Shown: positions 7,922-14,720 of the stretch, one piece after another
Layout: every line of letters starts with the position of its first letter
Position numbering within the stretch: the first letter of the stretch is position 1
Origin: Deltaproteobacteria bacterium
GTDB lineage: Bacteria > Myxococcota_A > UBA796
Reading direction: 5' to 3'
Assembly (NCBI GenBank): GCA_002707085.1
Contig: PALY01000139.1
Coordinates: 8,194-22,913, forward strand
Length of the DNA stretch: 14,720 bases
The notes under the pieces: generated by a model
Database searches by the model: none
Seen by the model: the letters and a program-made list of their open reading frames with translations, nothing else
What the model was told of the DNA's origin: nothing
Made by a program: the position numbers and the translations under genes

Positions 7922-8436
7922 ATCCATTGACCGGAATTAGTGTGCAAGACCGTACAGGAAAGGACATTGACCTTGGCGACCTATGGAAGGATCAGACAGT
8001 CGTCCTTGTCTTTGTCCGTCATTTTGGTTGACTGTTTTGTCGAGAGCAGGTTGCTCAGTTTGTTCAGGCCGCCGAACCGATTTCTAAACTCGGAGCTTCC
8101 ATCATTGTTGTAGGCAACGGATCCGTCGAAGCACTCGGTAAGTTTGCGAATCATCATCCCGATGTAGTGACCATTCTCACCGACCCCAGCTTAGAAGCGT
8201 ACAAAGCCATGGACCTGCGACGTGGACTGATGGGCACCATTCGCCCATCCGTCATCACACATGGAATCAGGGCCTGGAAAGCTGGACATAAACAAGGTCG
8301 TACAGAAGGTGACCCCACCCAACTTGGGGGCGTATTCGTGATTCAATCAGACGGGAAAATCATCTTCTCTCAACGAAGCACCGAGGCGGGGGACCATGCG
8401 TCCATCAGCGACGTTCTCAAAGAACTGACACACTAA
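7918..8436 (+). CDS. Probable selenoprotein: AhpC-TSA_2/PRXL2 (SelU/AAED1-like) UxxC redox protein, in-frame TGA as Sec38
   Basis: 172-residue thioredoxin-fold protein readable only if the TGA at 8029-8031 is decoded, as residue 38. The flanking sequence is FVRHFG-[TGA]-LFCREQV. In AhpC-TSA_2/PRXL2 proteins the same place reads (F)xRxxGCxxCRE, so the TGA replaces the first, attacking cysteine and leaves UxxC with C41. Homology-like features continue without a break on both sides: VVLVFVRHFG before; IIVVGNGS, LTDPSLEAYKAMDLRRG and GGVFVIQSDGKIIF after, much like human AAED1/PRXL2C. Start ATG 7918 overlaps the SDR stop (ATGA) and has AGGAG (7908-7912) five bases upstream. A SECIS-like hairpin follows the TGA. 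Alternatives are a nonsense-mutated pseudogene or a sequence error; the intact 134-codon downstream frame and the exact Cys position argue against them. Role: thiol/selenol peroxidase or oxidoreductase, cytoplasmic (no signal peptide). Confidence 0.82.
8032..8067 (+). promoter_or_regulatory. Candidate bacterial SECIS element
   Basis: Directly after the TGA (8029-8031) the RNA can form a 4-bp stem, GAGC (8044-8047) with GCUC (8053-8056), closing a 5-base loop AGGUU (8048-8052). The loop starts 17 bases after the TGA and has a G at its second position, as bacterial SECIS models require. The local string GCAGGUUGC closely resembles GCAGGUCUGC of the E. coli fdhF SECIS apex, with the GG only one base nearer the UGA. 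A weak lower stem CUG/CAG (8032-8034 with 8065-8067) is possible. SelB would bind this loop. The stem is short, so the call rests on position and loop identity. Confidence 0.6.
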
Positions 8437-8454
8437 GCATTCTCTTCGGCTTGG

Positions 8455-9978
8455 CTACCGCTCCCTAAACTCGATCAGCAACTCACGCAGATCTCGCTCG
8501 GGCGTCGGACCCCACACGGAATTGCGCAATGCCAGTTCATTGCGAGCAAAAATCAGTATGTGTCGATTGGGTCCAAACGACTCCACTGCCCGCCAATGAT
8601 AATCGCCATGGTCCAGAACGCTTCGCAGTGCATTGACGTCAGGGTGACCGATGACTGGCATTTGTTCTAGTGGATCACGAATCTTGGTTTGAGAACGGAT
8701 CAACAGAAGATCGGGTGATTTTGATCGAAAGTATTCTTCGTCCCATTTCTTCTCATTGACCACGCCAGGCTGTCGAGCAATCGTCCGATCCGTCAGACCC
8801 ACCATATCGAAGATTTCCCCATCAAACGTCCACCCAAACCGCCCAATATCAACCAAAGCCACCGACTCAACGCCATCTTGATTTGCCTGTTCAGCAATAT
8901 CTTCCAACACATGAACATCGATCTGTCCCGCCAAAGGGTTCAACCAAGCAAAGACAATGGGACCAACCACACAGCCCGCACAACCGATCACACCTGAAAG
9001 ACGCGTTTCGTTGCGCGCCATCAGCACCCCAGCCAGCAAAGATGCTGACCAAAGGACCAGGGTGAAACGGCGGTGACCCATCATCCAGTCACCGCCCGAC
9101 CAAACAGCACCTGCACTCAAAATGAAACACAGTGCAACCAACCACCGATAGGGGGCAGAACACCTCGCTGCTGCGACAAACAACCACAGTCCCAAGCCAC
9201 CCAAGCCATAGATGACAAAGTCTGCCCCATACTCCAAACCTGAACCCGCATTGGGTGGCTTGGCATAAAACGTATTTGGAACCAGTTCTCCATAGTAGCC
9301 CAGCCGAAACACCTGCATGACTGCCACGACGAGACTGAACACCAATACAGCCCGAAAAGCCGGTTTCCCTACAAAACGAAGGGCGGCTACAGCCATGATT
9401 ACACCCACCAAAACACCTTCTGGGCGAGTTGCGGCAAGCATTCCAAAAGCAAGACCCGAGGCGACAAACCAGCGGCCAGAGCCTTCCACCGCTCTGCACG
9501 CAAAGCTCAATCCCAAGACAAACAACAAGCCCCACAGAGATGTTTCTAAGCCCGATATGGAGTGATAGGCGAGCGATCCGGAGGCTGCAATTACGCAACC
9601 TGAACCCACGGCTGCCCAAACAGGATCTCCACCCAAACGGAGTGCGGAAAAGACACTGAGTCGAAGCAAGACGACCACCGTCACCAACAAACACAGCCCG
9701 CCCACAATGCGGGCGCCTATGATGGGATCCAGATTCGGTGCCATTCCGATCCACAAACCAGAAAGGAGTGTCCACAAGAGATTGGTCATGCCCTCTACTG
9801 GGGCCTCACCCGCATTAAAAGTAAGACCATCTCCCGCGATCCAATTGCGAGCAATCCGAAATGAAATCCAAGCATCATCGATAGCGAATGACTCATCTCG
9901 ATACCGAAACAACTGCGCGCATGTAGCCACCAGAACGGCAAAAAGAACTACACGGAACGACCGCTCATTCTTGACCAT
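8455..9978 (-). CDS. GT-C-type polytopic membrane glycosyltransferase-like protein
   Basis: 507-residue integral membrane protein with about 9-10 hydrophobic helices in residues 8-348 and a soluble C-terminal domain (about 350-507). Motifs match a broad GT-C family that includes mycobacterial AftB-like arabinofuranosyltransferases: DDAWISFRIARN (34-45) after the first helix with the acidic pair D34/D35, GEAPVEGMTNLLWT (57-70), SGLETSLWG (142-150), ATRPEG (183-188), PNTFYAK (234-240), GGDWMMGHRRF (295-305) and DMVGLTDRTIA (391-401). Such proteins transfer sugars from polyprenyl-phosphate donors outside the membrane; the acceptor here is unknown. Start ATG 9978 has only a weak GGTGG-type site. 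The 3' end converges on the selenoprotein gene with 18 bases between them. It probably lies in one transcript with the secreted protein upstream. Its exact activity is inferred. Confidence 0.75.
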   Translation of the reverse strand: MVKNERSFRVVLFAVLVATCAQLFRYRDESFAIDDAWISFRIARNWIAGDGLTFNAGEAPVEGMTNLLWTLLSGLWIGMAPNLDPIIGARIVGGLCLLVTVVVLLRLSVFSALRLGGDPVWAAVGSGCVIAASGSLAYHSISGLETSLWGLLFVLGLSFACRAVEGSGRWFVASGLAFGMLAATRPEGVLVGVIMAVAALRFVGKPAFRAVLVFSLVVAVMQVFRLGYYGELVPNTFYAKPPNAGSGLEYGADFVIYGLGGLGLWLFVAAARCSAPYRWLVALCFILSAGAVWSGGDWMMGHRRFTLVLWSASLLAGVLMARNETRLSGVIGCAGCVVGPIVFAWLNPLAGQIDVHVLEDIAEQANQDGVESVALVDIGRFGWTFDGEIFDMVGLTDRTIARQPGVVNEKKWDEEYFRSKSPDLLLIRSQTKIRDPLEQMPVIGHPDVNALRSVLDHGDYHWRAVESFGPNRHILIFARNELALRNSVWGPTPERDLRELLIEFRER

Positions 9979-10023
9979 GACTACATCACCACCGATTTAG
10001 GGATGAAACGAGGATTGTCTGGC

Positions 10024-10437
10024 TCATTGATGCGCCAAATACCCTTCTACATAGTACGAAGCGCTACCCGAACCGTATAAGCCCATCACCGCTCCCGACT
10101 CAAACACCAGATGGGCACGTCCCTGAATGAAAGCATTGGTATTGAAGCAAAGTGACGCATTGGCCGGCGCATTAAAGACCCGCTCTTCATCTTTCTGAAT
10201 GATCAACGAACGGCAGTTGTCAGCAATCACTGTTGTGATCACCAAAACACGACCGTCGGGCACAGTGTAGGTTTCATGCGGACCACCATCCACAAGGTAG
10301 CCAGACCAATTGAGCCAAGGATGTTCGCCCCCCGCTACCGTAGGACCTGTGGGAGCAGCCCAAGCAGCACGGACTGAGGAAAACGCAAAAACCAATCCAC
10401 AAATTACCGCAATGTGCGCCCACGACATCCGACTCAT
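10024..10437 (-). CDS. Small secreted protein of unknown function
   Basis: 137-residue protein that I do not recognise. The N-terminus is a clear Sec signal peptide (about 1-27, cleavage after AWA). The mature part is about 110 residues, low in Lys and rich in Gly, Val and aromatics, with alternating hydrophobic patterns (VPDGRVLVITTV, AHLVFESGAVMGLYG) suggesting an all-beta sandwich. Two cysteines (C75, C97) could form a disulfide. Start ATG 10437 is chosen because GGAGG (10446-10442) lies four bases upstream; an in-frame GTG at 10452 would overlap that site. It lies 45 bases upstream of the glycosyltransferase-like gene on the same strand and is probably co-transcribed with it. The function is unknown; an envelope-surface or periplasmic role follows only from the signal peptide. 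Confidence 0.75.
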   Translation of the reverse strand: MSRMSWAHIAVICGLVFAFSSVRAAWAAPTGPTVAGGEHPWLNWSGYLVDGGPHETYTVPDGRVLVITTVIADNCRSLIIQKDEERVFNAPANASLCFNTNAFIQGRAHLVFESGAVMGLYGSGSASYYVEGYLAHQ

Positions 10438-10463
10438 CGTACCTCCAGTCACCAGATGGATGC

Positions 10464-10469
10464 ATCATA
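10464..10469 (-). promoter_or_regulatory. Candidate -10 box for the secreted-protein/glycosyltransferase unit
   Basis: TATGAT on the minus strand (10469 to 10464) matches the -10 consensus at five of six positions and lies 26 bases before the ATG. A TTGTCC is found upstream, but with a 15-base spacer, shorter than optimal. This is in the divergent region shared with the capA-like gene. Confidence 0.3.
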
Positions 10470-10563
10470 CTGCAAATCTACATCGGACAACGGCCTCTTT
10501 TGTATATAGGAGGTTACGCCTTGACTTGTTCTGCTCACCCCTCATGGATGGAGTCTAAAGATA

Positions 10564-11937
10564 GTGTCCTTCATTGCTCTATTGATGCTGTTTTCTCTCG
10601 ACGCTCAATCCGACAGTGGCGACCCTACCGGTGACAGCAATGAGCAACCCGCTTCGATTACAGAGCCTGAACCACCCCCTCCACCACCCGAACCGGAGCC
10701 CATCCGAAGCCAAGCCAGAATCGCTTTGGTAGGCGATGTGATTCCCCATGGAGCGGTAAAAGCTGCAGCACGGACCGCCGCCACCCCAGACAACCATGGG
10801 GGATGGGATGTCTTGCTTGCGGACATCGCCCCCCATATTCGCGCCCACGACCTCGCGTTCGCCAACCTTGAAACCCCAGTGGCACCCACCACCAACAAAG
10901 GCGCCCGACCCTTCGTTTTCAACGCACCACCAGGCCTTCTCGACGCCCTAAAGTGGGCTGGATTCGACCTTTTGTCTTTTGCGAACAATCACGTCTACGA
11001 CCAACACATCGCTGGATTCAAAGAGACCCTGGAGGAACTCAAAAAGCGAGGTTTTACTCCCTTGGGAGCGGGCCAGACATGCGAAGAAGCCAAAGCCCCT
11101 CATATCGTAGAAACCAAAGGCATATCGGTGGCCATCATCGGCTCCAGCCGCATCTACAACGAATACTTCAAGCCCGTCGAGAACGAACATTGTTCAAACC
11201 GAGTTTTCTCGGTCGACGATCTTTTGCCCAGTGTCGAAAAAGCACAAAACGAAGGGGCCGAAATCATCCTGGTCTCCATGCACCATGGCAGTGAATATAA
11301 AATTACGCCCAACAGCACCGAGATAAAAATCGTCCATGCTTTGATTGATGCAGGCGTAGATGTCTTCATTGGCCACCATGCTCACGTTCTACAACCCATA
11401 GAACAAATCACCACAGACAAAGGAAATACCGGTCACGCAGTATGGTCCTTGGGCAACTTTCTAACGAACCAATCCGCTTGGTATGTACACGGCCAAAGCA
11501 AGGCCAAAGACGGCTACCCACGGGACAGTGGCATCGTGACCCTGAACGTCATCCAAAGAGGACTCACCGAAGCATCTGTCAGCACTGCTGTTGAGACGAT
11601 CGAAATGGAGCCTGTTTGGGTCAAATACGACCGCACCAAACGACCCGTCAGAATGCACCCTGTGTTGATTAGAGAAGCGGTGAAAGAAATCGACAAAGCC
11701 ATCAGCGTAGAACTCGATCCCAAAGCCGTTCCATTGCTCAAAAAGCGTCGGAAGCTATACACAGATCGGCTTGTTCAGATTCAAAAAGTAGTGGGTAAAG
11801 ACTTCGTTTTGGTACCAGAAGAACCAAAATCCATCATCGCTAACCCTGCCGATACCACACCCACACCCACACCTGACGCAACAGTACCGCCGGTACAGGC
11901 GCCGGCACAGACGACAGAACCCGGCCCTACTCCGTGA
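10564..11937 (+). CDS. CapA family (PGA_cap) metallophosphoesterase-like protein
   Basis: 457-residue protein of the CapA/PgsA family, first known from poly-gamma-glutamate capsule synthesis and calcineurin-like in fold. A short hydrophobic N-terminus (1-14) is followed by a Pro/Glu-rich linker (about 30-47) and the CapA domain (about 50-350). Motifs include LVGDV (55-59), NLETP (101-105), FANNHVYDQ (139-147), SMHHG (238-242), GHHAHVLQP (270-278) and WSLGNF (294-299). The His/Asp/Asn set suggests an intact metal site. A basic helical segment (about 370-410) and a Thr/Pro-rich tail (430-457) follow. Start GTG 10564 is uncertain: GGAG (10550-10553) is ten bases away, and no better ATG or GTG lies upstream in frame. 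The stop overlaps the next gene as GTGA. Polymer and substrate are unknown; a surface-polysaccharide or envelope role is likely. Confidence 0.85.
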   Translation: MSFIALLMLFSLDAQSDSGDPTGDSNEQPASITEPEPPPPPPEPEPIRSQARIALVGDVIPHGAVKAAARTAATPDNHGGWDVLLADIAPHIRAHDLAFANLETPVAPTTNKGARPFVFNAPPGLLDALKWAGFDLLSFANNHVYDQHIAGFKETLEELKKRGFTPLGAGQTCEEAKAPHIVETKGISVAIIGSSRIYNEYFKPVENEHCSNRVFSVDDLLPSVEKAQNEGAEIILVSMHHGSEYKITPNSTEIKIVHALIDAGVDVFIGHHAHVLQPIEQITTDKGNTGHAVWSLGNFLTNQSAWYVHGQSKAKDGYPRDSGIVTLNVIQRGLTEASVSTAVETIEMEPVWVKYDRTKRPVRMHPVLIREAVKEIDKAISVELDPKAVPLLKKRRKLYTDRLVQIQKVVGKDFVLVPEEPKSIIANPADTTPTPTPDATVPPVQAPAQTTEPGPTP

Positions 11938-14237
11938 CAGCCAGCGTCCCTGGAAACCAAAAAGTTGTAGAGCCGGACCACCTTCAGCAACTGATCTGTA
12001 TGGCATGTGTTGCCGGCGCCCTCATCGGCTGGGAAGTATTGCTGACCCGCCTGGCCTCACTTCGATACCACTTTCATTTTGGCCACTTGGCCGTCAGCAA
12101 TGGACTGCTGGGGATTGGTATTGCTGGAACATGGCTTGCTCTTCGGCATGACCAATGGAAAGAAGATCCCAAGCGATTGCTGGCTCGGCTGTGTGAAGGC
12201 TTTGTGCTTTCACTGCTACTTTCATGGTTGGTCCTATTTGCATTGCCCGTCCATACCGGCAGCATGAATGCGACCGGTATCGCTTCATTTGCCCTATTTG
12301 GGTTGTTCTCGATGATTCCATTCGTCTTTGGTGGAGGCATCATCGGTTTGCTGCTGAGCGCTTGGCCCACACGTGTGGCCAGCCTTTATGGTGCCGATCT
12401 TCTCGCTGCTGGACTGGTCTGTTTGTTGATTGCCCTTGGGCTTCCTGTCGTCGGTATCGAAGGCGCATTGTCCATCACAGTCGCCATGGCGGCCTTTGGT
12501 ACCGCATGCGTGGGTCGACGCGCCTGGGTGGCGTTGGGAATTCTGAGTGTAGGACTCACCCCCATCTTGGGTGAGCTGATTCCCGCCCCAAGCAAAGTGG
12601 ACCGACAAATCATACATTCTGAGTGGACAGCATTAAGCCGCGTAGACCTTGTGGATGTTCCTGAAGCAAAGCGGACCATCCGAGCCCGAGGTGTGGCAGT
12701 ACCCCCAACGGAAATACCCGAGCAAATCGAAATCATGCAGGATGGTTCTGCAAGTACCCTTCTTACCAATTTCAGTGAACACCCGGAAGCTTTAGACCTG
12801 TTGTCTGGAGCCTTGTACAGCGGAGCAGTACAACTGCGGCCCGACGCTGAAATGTTTATCATTGGTTTTGGTGGCGGTGATGATGTCTGGACCGCCATCC
12901 ATCATGGAGCCAAGCGGATTGATGCTGTAGATCTAAACAGCCCCGTACTGGCTGCGCATCAACAACATCGGCCCACCTGGTCTAAGGCACTTCTACAAGA
13001 TGAACGGGTCCACCTATCGGTGGCTGAAGGTCGACATGCGCTCATGCGCACAGAGCGCCTGTACGACGTGGTCCAATTGACCGGTATCGATACCTGGGCA
13101 GCACTGACATCAGGCGCATACCTTTTGGCTGAAAATCACCTGTATACAACCGATGCGTTTTCCCAAATGCTGGACCGCCTAAAGCCCGGTGGGATTCTAC
13201 AGATCACACGAATGGCCGCCGAGATGGAAGCCCTGCGTGTACTTGTTCAACTTCGAGAGGCACTCAAGGAACACACGAAGACACCATTCAAAGAAACCGT
13301 GGCGGTCATCGGTTCAATTGATCATCAAGTGGCAACCTTGACCAAGCCTGAAGGCTTTGGTCACGAAGAAGTGATGGCACTGCATTCATGGGCCAAAAAT
13401 TCAGGACTGATCGTTCATCACCTGCCAGGAATGAACAGTACGAATTTGATTTCATCTTTCATACGAACACCCAAACCAGAAACCTTCATCAACGCATTTC
13501 CTCGAAACATTTCGCCGACGACGGATGACTCTCCATACTTCTTTCAGTTTACACGTTGGACCAAACCTGCTGTAGCAGCCACAACCATTCGTGAACCAAC
13601 CTACATCTCACAAGGAAACCCGCTCTTTTTAGTGGGCCACCTCATGTGGAGTGTACTCGTGGCAGCCTGCGCGCTGTTTGTCCCATTGCTTACCCGTCGT
13701 AGACCATCAGGGTCGGGCCGACTGAGTCTGTACTTTTCTGCTCTCGGACTGGGTTTCATCTTGGTAGAACTTGGACTCATTCAAAGGTTGACGCTGTATT
13801 TGGGTCACCCCATGCGCTCATTAACGGTCACGCTCGCGGGACTCCTGATCGCGTCCGGATGCGGAAGCCTATACTCGTCCAAAGTAAAAGATATTCGCTG
13901 GATTCCCGTTGTGTTGGCCACGTTACTGTTGGGGTGGAACTTCAGTTTTGATTCCATCACCCAGATGACCTTGGGCAGCTCTCTGTGGCTAAGAGTTCCC
14001 ATAGCCCTCGCCATCGTCATCCCCATCGGATTCATTTTGGGAATCCCCTTTGCCTGGGGTTTGGCACGATGTGACCGTTCCGCTGTGCCGTGGGCTTGGG
14101 CCACAAATGCATTCTTCACCGTATTGGGAACACTGCTGACAGTGATAATCTCCATGACACTTGGTTTTTCAGCAGTCCTGGTGACGGGAGCCACCGTCTA
14201 CTTCGCAGCCATCGTATATCGACCATTCACGGTGTAG
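11934..14237 (+). CDS. Integral membrane protein with internal spermidine-synthase-like domain
   Basis: 767-residue three-part protein. Residues about 20-215 hold six or so membrane helices, including GWEVLLTRL (32-40), typical of this family. Residues about 225-545 are a soluble methyltransferase-fold domain like spermidine synthase: IIGFGGGDD (309-317) as the SAM/nucleotide loop, AVDLNSPVL (331-339), and DDSPYFFQF (531-539). Residues about 562-762 form a second helical block with LGFILVELGLIQRL (606-619), GHPMRSLTVTLAGLL (624-638) and a PWAWATNAFFTVLG ending, all usual in membrane-bound SpeE-like proteins. Polyamine synthesis is not shown: the GGGDG motif reads GGGDD, and the true substrate of such fusions is mostly unknown. 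Start GTG 11934 overlaps the capA stop (GTGA) without a clear ribosome site; ATG 12000 (residue 23) is an alternative. Confidence 0.8.
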   Translation: MTASVPGNQKVVEPDHLQQLICMACVAGALIGWEVLLTRLASLRYHFHFGHLAVSNGLLGIGIAGTWLALRHDQWKEDPKRLLARLCEGFVLSLLLSWLVLFALPVHTGSMNATGIASFALFGLFSMIPFVFGGGIIGLLLSAWPTRVASLYGADLLAAGLVCLLIALGLPVVGIEGALSITVAMAAFGTACVGRRAWVALGILSVGLTPILGELIPAPSKVDRQIIHSEWTALSRVDLVDVPEAKRTIRARGVAVPPTEIPEQIEIMQDGSASTLLTNFSEHPEALDLLSGALYSGAVQLRPDAEMFIIGFGGGDDVWTAIHHGAKRIDAVDLNSPVLAAHQQHRPTWSKALLQDERVHLSVAEGRHALMRTERLYDVVQLTGIDTWAALTSGAYLLAENHLYTTDAFSQMLDRLKPGGILQITRMAAEMEALRVLVQLREALKEHTKTPFKETVAVIGSIDHQVATLTKPEGFGHEEVMALHSWAKNSGLIVHHLPGMNSTNLISSFIRTPKPETFINAFPRNISPTTDDSPYFFQFTRWTKPAVAATTIREPTYISQGNPLFLVGHLMWSVLVAACALFVPLLTRRRPSGSGRLSLYFSALGLGFILVELGLIQRLTLYLGHPMRSLTVTLAGLLIASGCGSLYSSKVKDIRWIPVVLATLLLGWNFSFDSITQMTLGSSLWLRVPIALAIVIPIGFILGIPFAWGLARCDRSAVPWAWATNAFFTVLGTLLTVIISMTLGFSAVLVTGATVYFAAIVYRPFTV

Positions 14238-14251
14238 AGATCGGGTGATAC

Positions 14252-14270
14252 AATTCGGTTAAGACGAATT
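14252..14270. promoter_or_regulatory. Short inverted repeat before the lipoprotein gene
   Basis: AATTCG (14252-14257) and CGAATT (14265-14270) form a perfect 6-base inverted repeat with a 7-base gap in the 58-base space between the SpeE-like gene and the lipoprotein gene. It is AT-rich, so poor as a terminator; an operator or a chance repeat is more likely. TACACT (14271-14276) just after it could be a -10 box, without a good -35. Confidence 0.25.
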
Positions 14271-14295
14271 TACACTGAAATGATCAGGAGGAAGC

Positions 14296-14720
14296 ATGAA
14301 GCTTCTACCACTCATACCACTCTGCTTCTTGGTCGGATGTGGTTCAAAAGAGACAGCCGATTGTGCGGATGGATTCGAGATATCGGAGTCTGGGCAATGC
14401 CTGCCGTCGGACAGTTCCGATGCGGATGCTGACGCCGATGCCGATGCCGATGCCGATGCCGATTCTGACATCAATACGGATGCTGACGCCGATGCCGACG
14501 CCGATGCCGATGCCGACGCCGATGCCGATGCCGATACGGATGCTGACGCCGATGCGGATGCCGACGCCGATGCCGATGCCGATGCCGATGCCGATGCGGA
14601 TGCGGATGCGGATGCGGATGCCGATGCGGATGCCGATGCCGATGCAGATGCGGATGCCGATGCGGATGCGGATGCGGATGCGGATGCGGATGCCGACGCC
14701 GATGCGGATGCCGATGCCGA
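14296..14720 (+). CDS. Lipoprotein with long Asp-Ala repeat (3' end outside window)
   Basis: Partial gene with 141 complete codons visible. Start ATG 14296 follows AGGAGG (14286-14291), four bases away. The N-terminus is a short lipoprotein signal peptide with lipobox LVGC (12-15), so C15 would be lipid-modified. A short segment with two further cysteines (C23, C35; [14 protein letters not shown]) follows. From D42 on, the protein is almost wholly (Asp-Ala)n, with only two interruptions visible (SDINT near residue 57, and a single Thr at about 81). The chain is extremely acidic and probably extended, a stalk or calcium-rich linker that carries a domain beyond the window. Similar DA/DT-repeat lipoproteins are frequent in Bradymonadota/Myxococcota surface proteins. 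The function of the distal part cannot be seen. Confidence 0.85.
   Translation, partial: MKLLPLIPLCFLVGCGSKETADCADGFEISESGQCLPSDSSDADADADADADADADSDINTDADADADADADADADADADTDADADADADADADADADADADADADADADADADADADADADADADADADADADADADADA
14419..14720 (+). repeat. Hexanucleotide tandem repeat (GAYGCN)n coding for Asp-Ala
   Basis: About 300 bases, continuing past the window end, of degenerate GATGCC, GATGCG and GACGCC units, all in the lipoprotein frame. Units of 6 bases mean that slippage adds or removes Asp-Ala pairs without shifting the frame. A larger order is visible: the string CGGATGCTGACGCCGATGC recurs at 14423, 14477 and 14537, steps of 54 and 60 bases (9 and 10 units). Confidence 0.95.

Noticed and set aside
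8167..8436. A separate 89-residue gene starting at ATG 8167.
   Set aside because: It has no ribosome-binding site and is the C-terminal part of the TGA-containing gene that starts at 7918; on its own it would lack the active site.
8435..8452. Bidirectional terminator between the convergent selenoprotein and glycosyltransferase genes (AAGC...GCTT).
   Set aside because: Only a 4-bp stem with a 10-base loop and no U-tract; not distinguishable from chance.
10508..10631. Peptide of about 36 residues from TTG 10521 behind a good AGGAGG (10508-10513).
   Set aside because: TTG start, no recognisable sequence, and it ends inside the capA-like gene in another frame; the AGGAGG is probably incidental, though it leaves the capA start somewhat open.
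11884..11896. Hairpin GTACC-GCC-GGTAC near the capA 3' end as a terminator or attenuator.
   Set aside because: It lies inside the coding sequence of the Pro/Thr-rich tail, has no U-tract, and the next gene overlaps the stop; probably chance in GC-rich repeats.
14259..14474. Antisense open frame encoding a Ser-Ala repeat protein.
   Set aside because: It is the complement of the GAYGCN array; repeat arrays without stop codons open several frames at once, and the plus strand has the ribosome site and lipobox.
14419..14720. CRISPR-like array.
   Set aside because: Units are 6 bases with no spacers and lie inside a coding frame.

Overview
The window reads as chromosomal DNA of an aerobic Gram-negative bacterium. 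It holds a respiratory caa3-type cytochrome oxidase operon, secreted proteins with signal peptides, and a lipoprotein with a long Asp-Ala repeat. Such (DA)n lipoproteins, together with SCO/caa3 clusters and integral-membrane spermidine-synthase-like proteins, are common in the Myxococcota/Bradymonadota part of the former Deltaproteobacteria. That placement is an inference from style, not a proven assignment. Genes are packed tightly with many 4-base start/stop overlaps. No tRNA, rRNA, insertion sequence or CRISPR array was seen, and no gene-free stretch exceeds about 135 bases.

Region 1 (6-1887, minus strand) is a two-component system of the RegB/RegA (PrrBA, ActSR) redox type. The kinase has a version of the quinone-binding loop (GGVYNPM) and a cysteine at the position of RegB's redox-active cysteine. 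The regulator has a Fis-type helix-turn-helix. Region 2 (2021-6832, plus strand) diverges from it across a 133-base intergenic region that contains a strong, nearly concentric set of inverted repeats. It encodes a small unrecognised one-helix membrane protein, a SCO/SenC copper chaperone, and subunits II (with fused cytochrome c), I, III and IV of a caa3 oxidase. Subunit I carries the YSHPxV signature of A2-type oxidases instead of the glutamate of A1 enzymes. A redox sensor next to the oxidase it probably controls is a coherent module.

Region 3 (6917-8436, plus strand) is a two-gene unit: a DHRS12-like short-chain dehydrogenase and, overlapping it by ATGA, a peroxiredoxin-like protein of the AhpC-TSA_2/PRXL2 (SelU/AAED1-like) family. 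The second gene has an in-frame TGA exactly where the first cysteine of the CxxC active site belongs. A hairpin with an AGGUU loop lies 16 bases after the TGA and resembles the E. coli fdhF SECIS. I interpret the gene as a UxxC selenoprotein. A standard gene caller would miss it or reduce it to a C-terminal fragment. This is the most noteworthy item in the window.

Region 4 (8455-10437, minus strand) holds a GT-C-type membrane glycosyltransferase-like protein and, upstream of it, a small secreted protein of unknown function. Region 5 (10564-14720, plus strand) holds a CapA-type (PGA_cap) protein, a large membrane protein with an internal spermidine-synthase-like domain (GTGA overlap with capA), and the start of a lipoprotein whose body is a hexanucleotide-encoded (Asp-Ala)n repeat running off the window. 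Regions 4 and 5 look like cell-envelope or surface functions.
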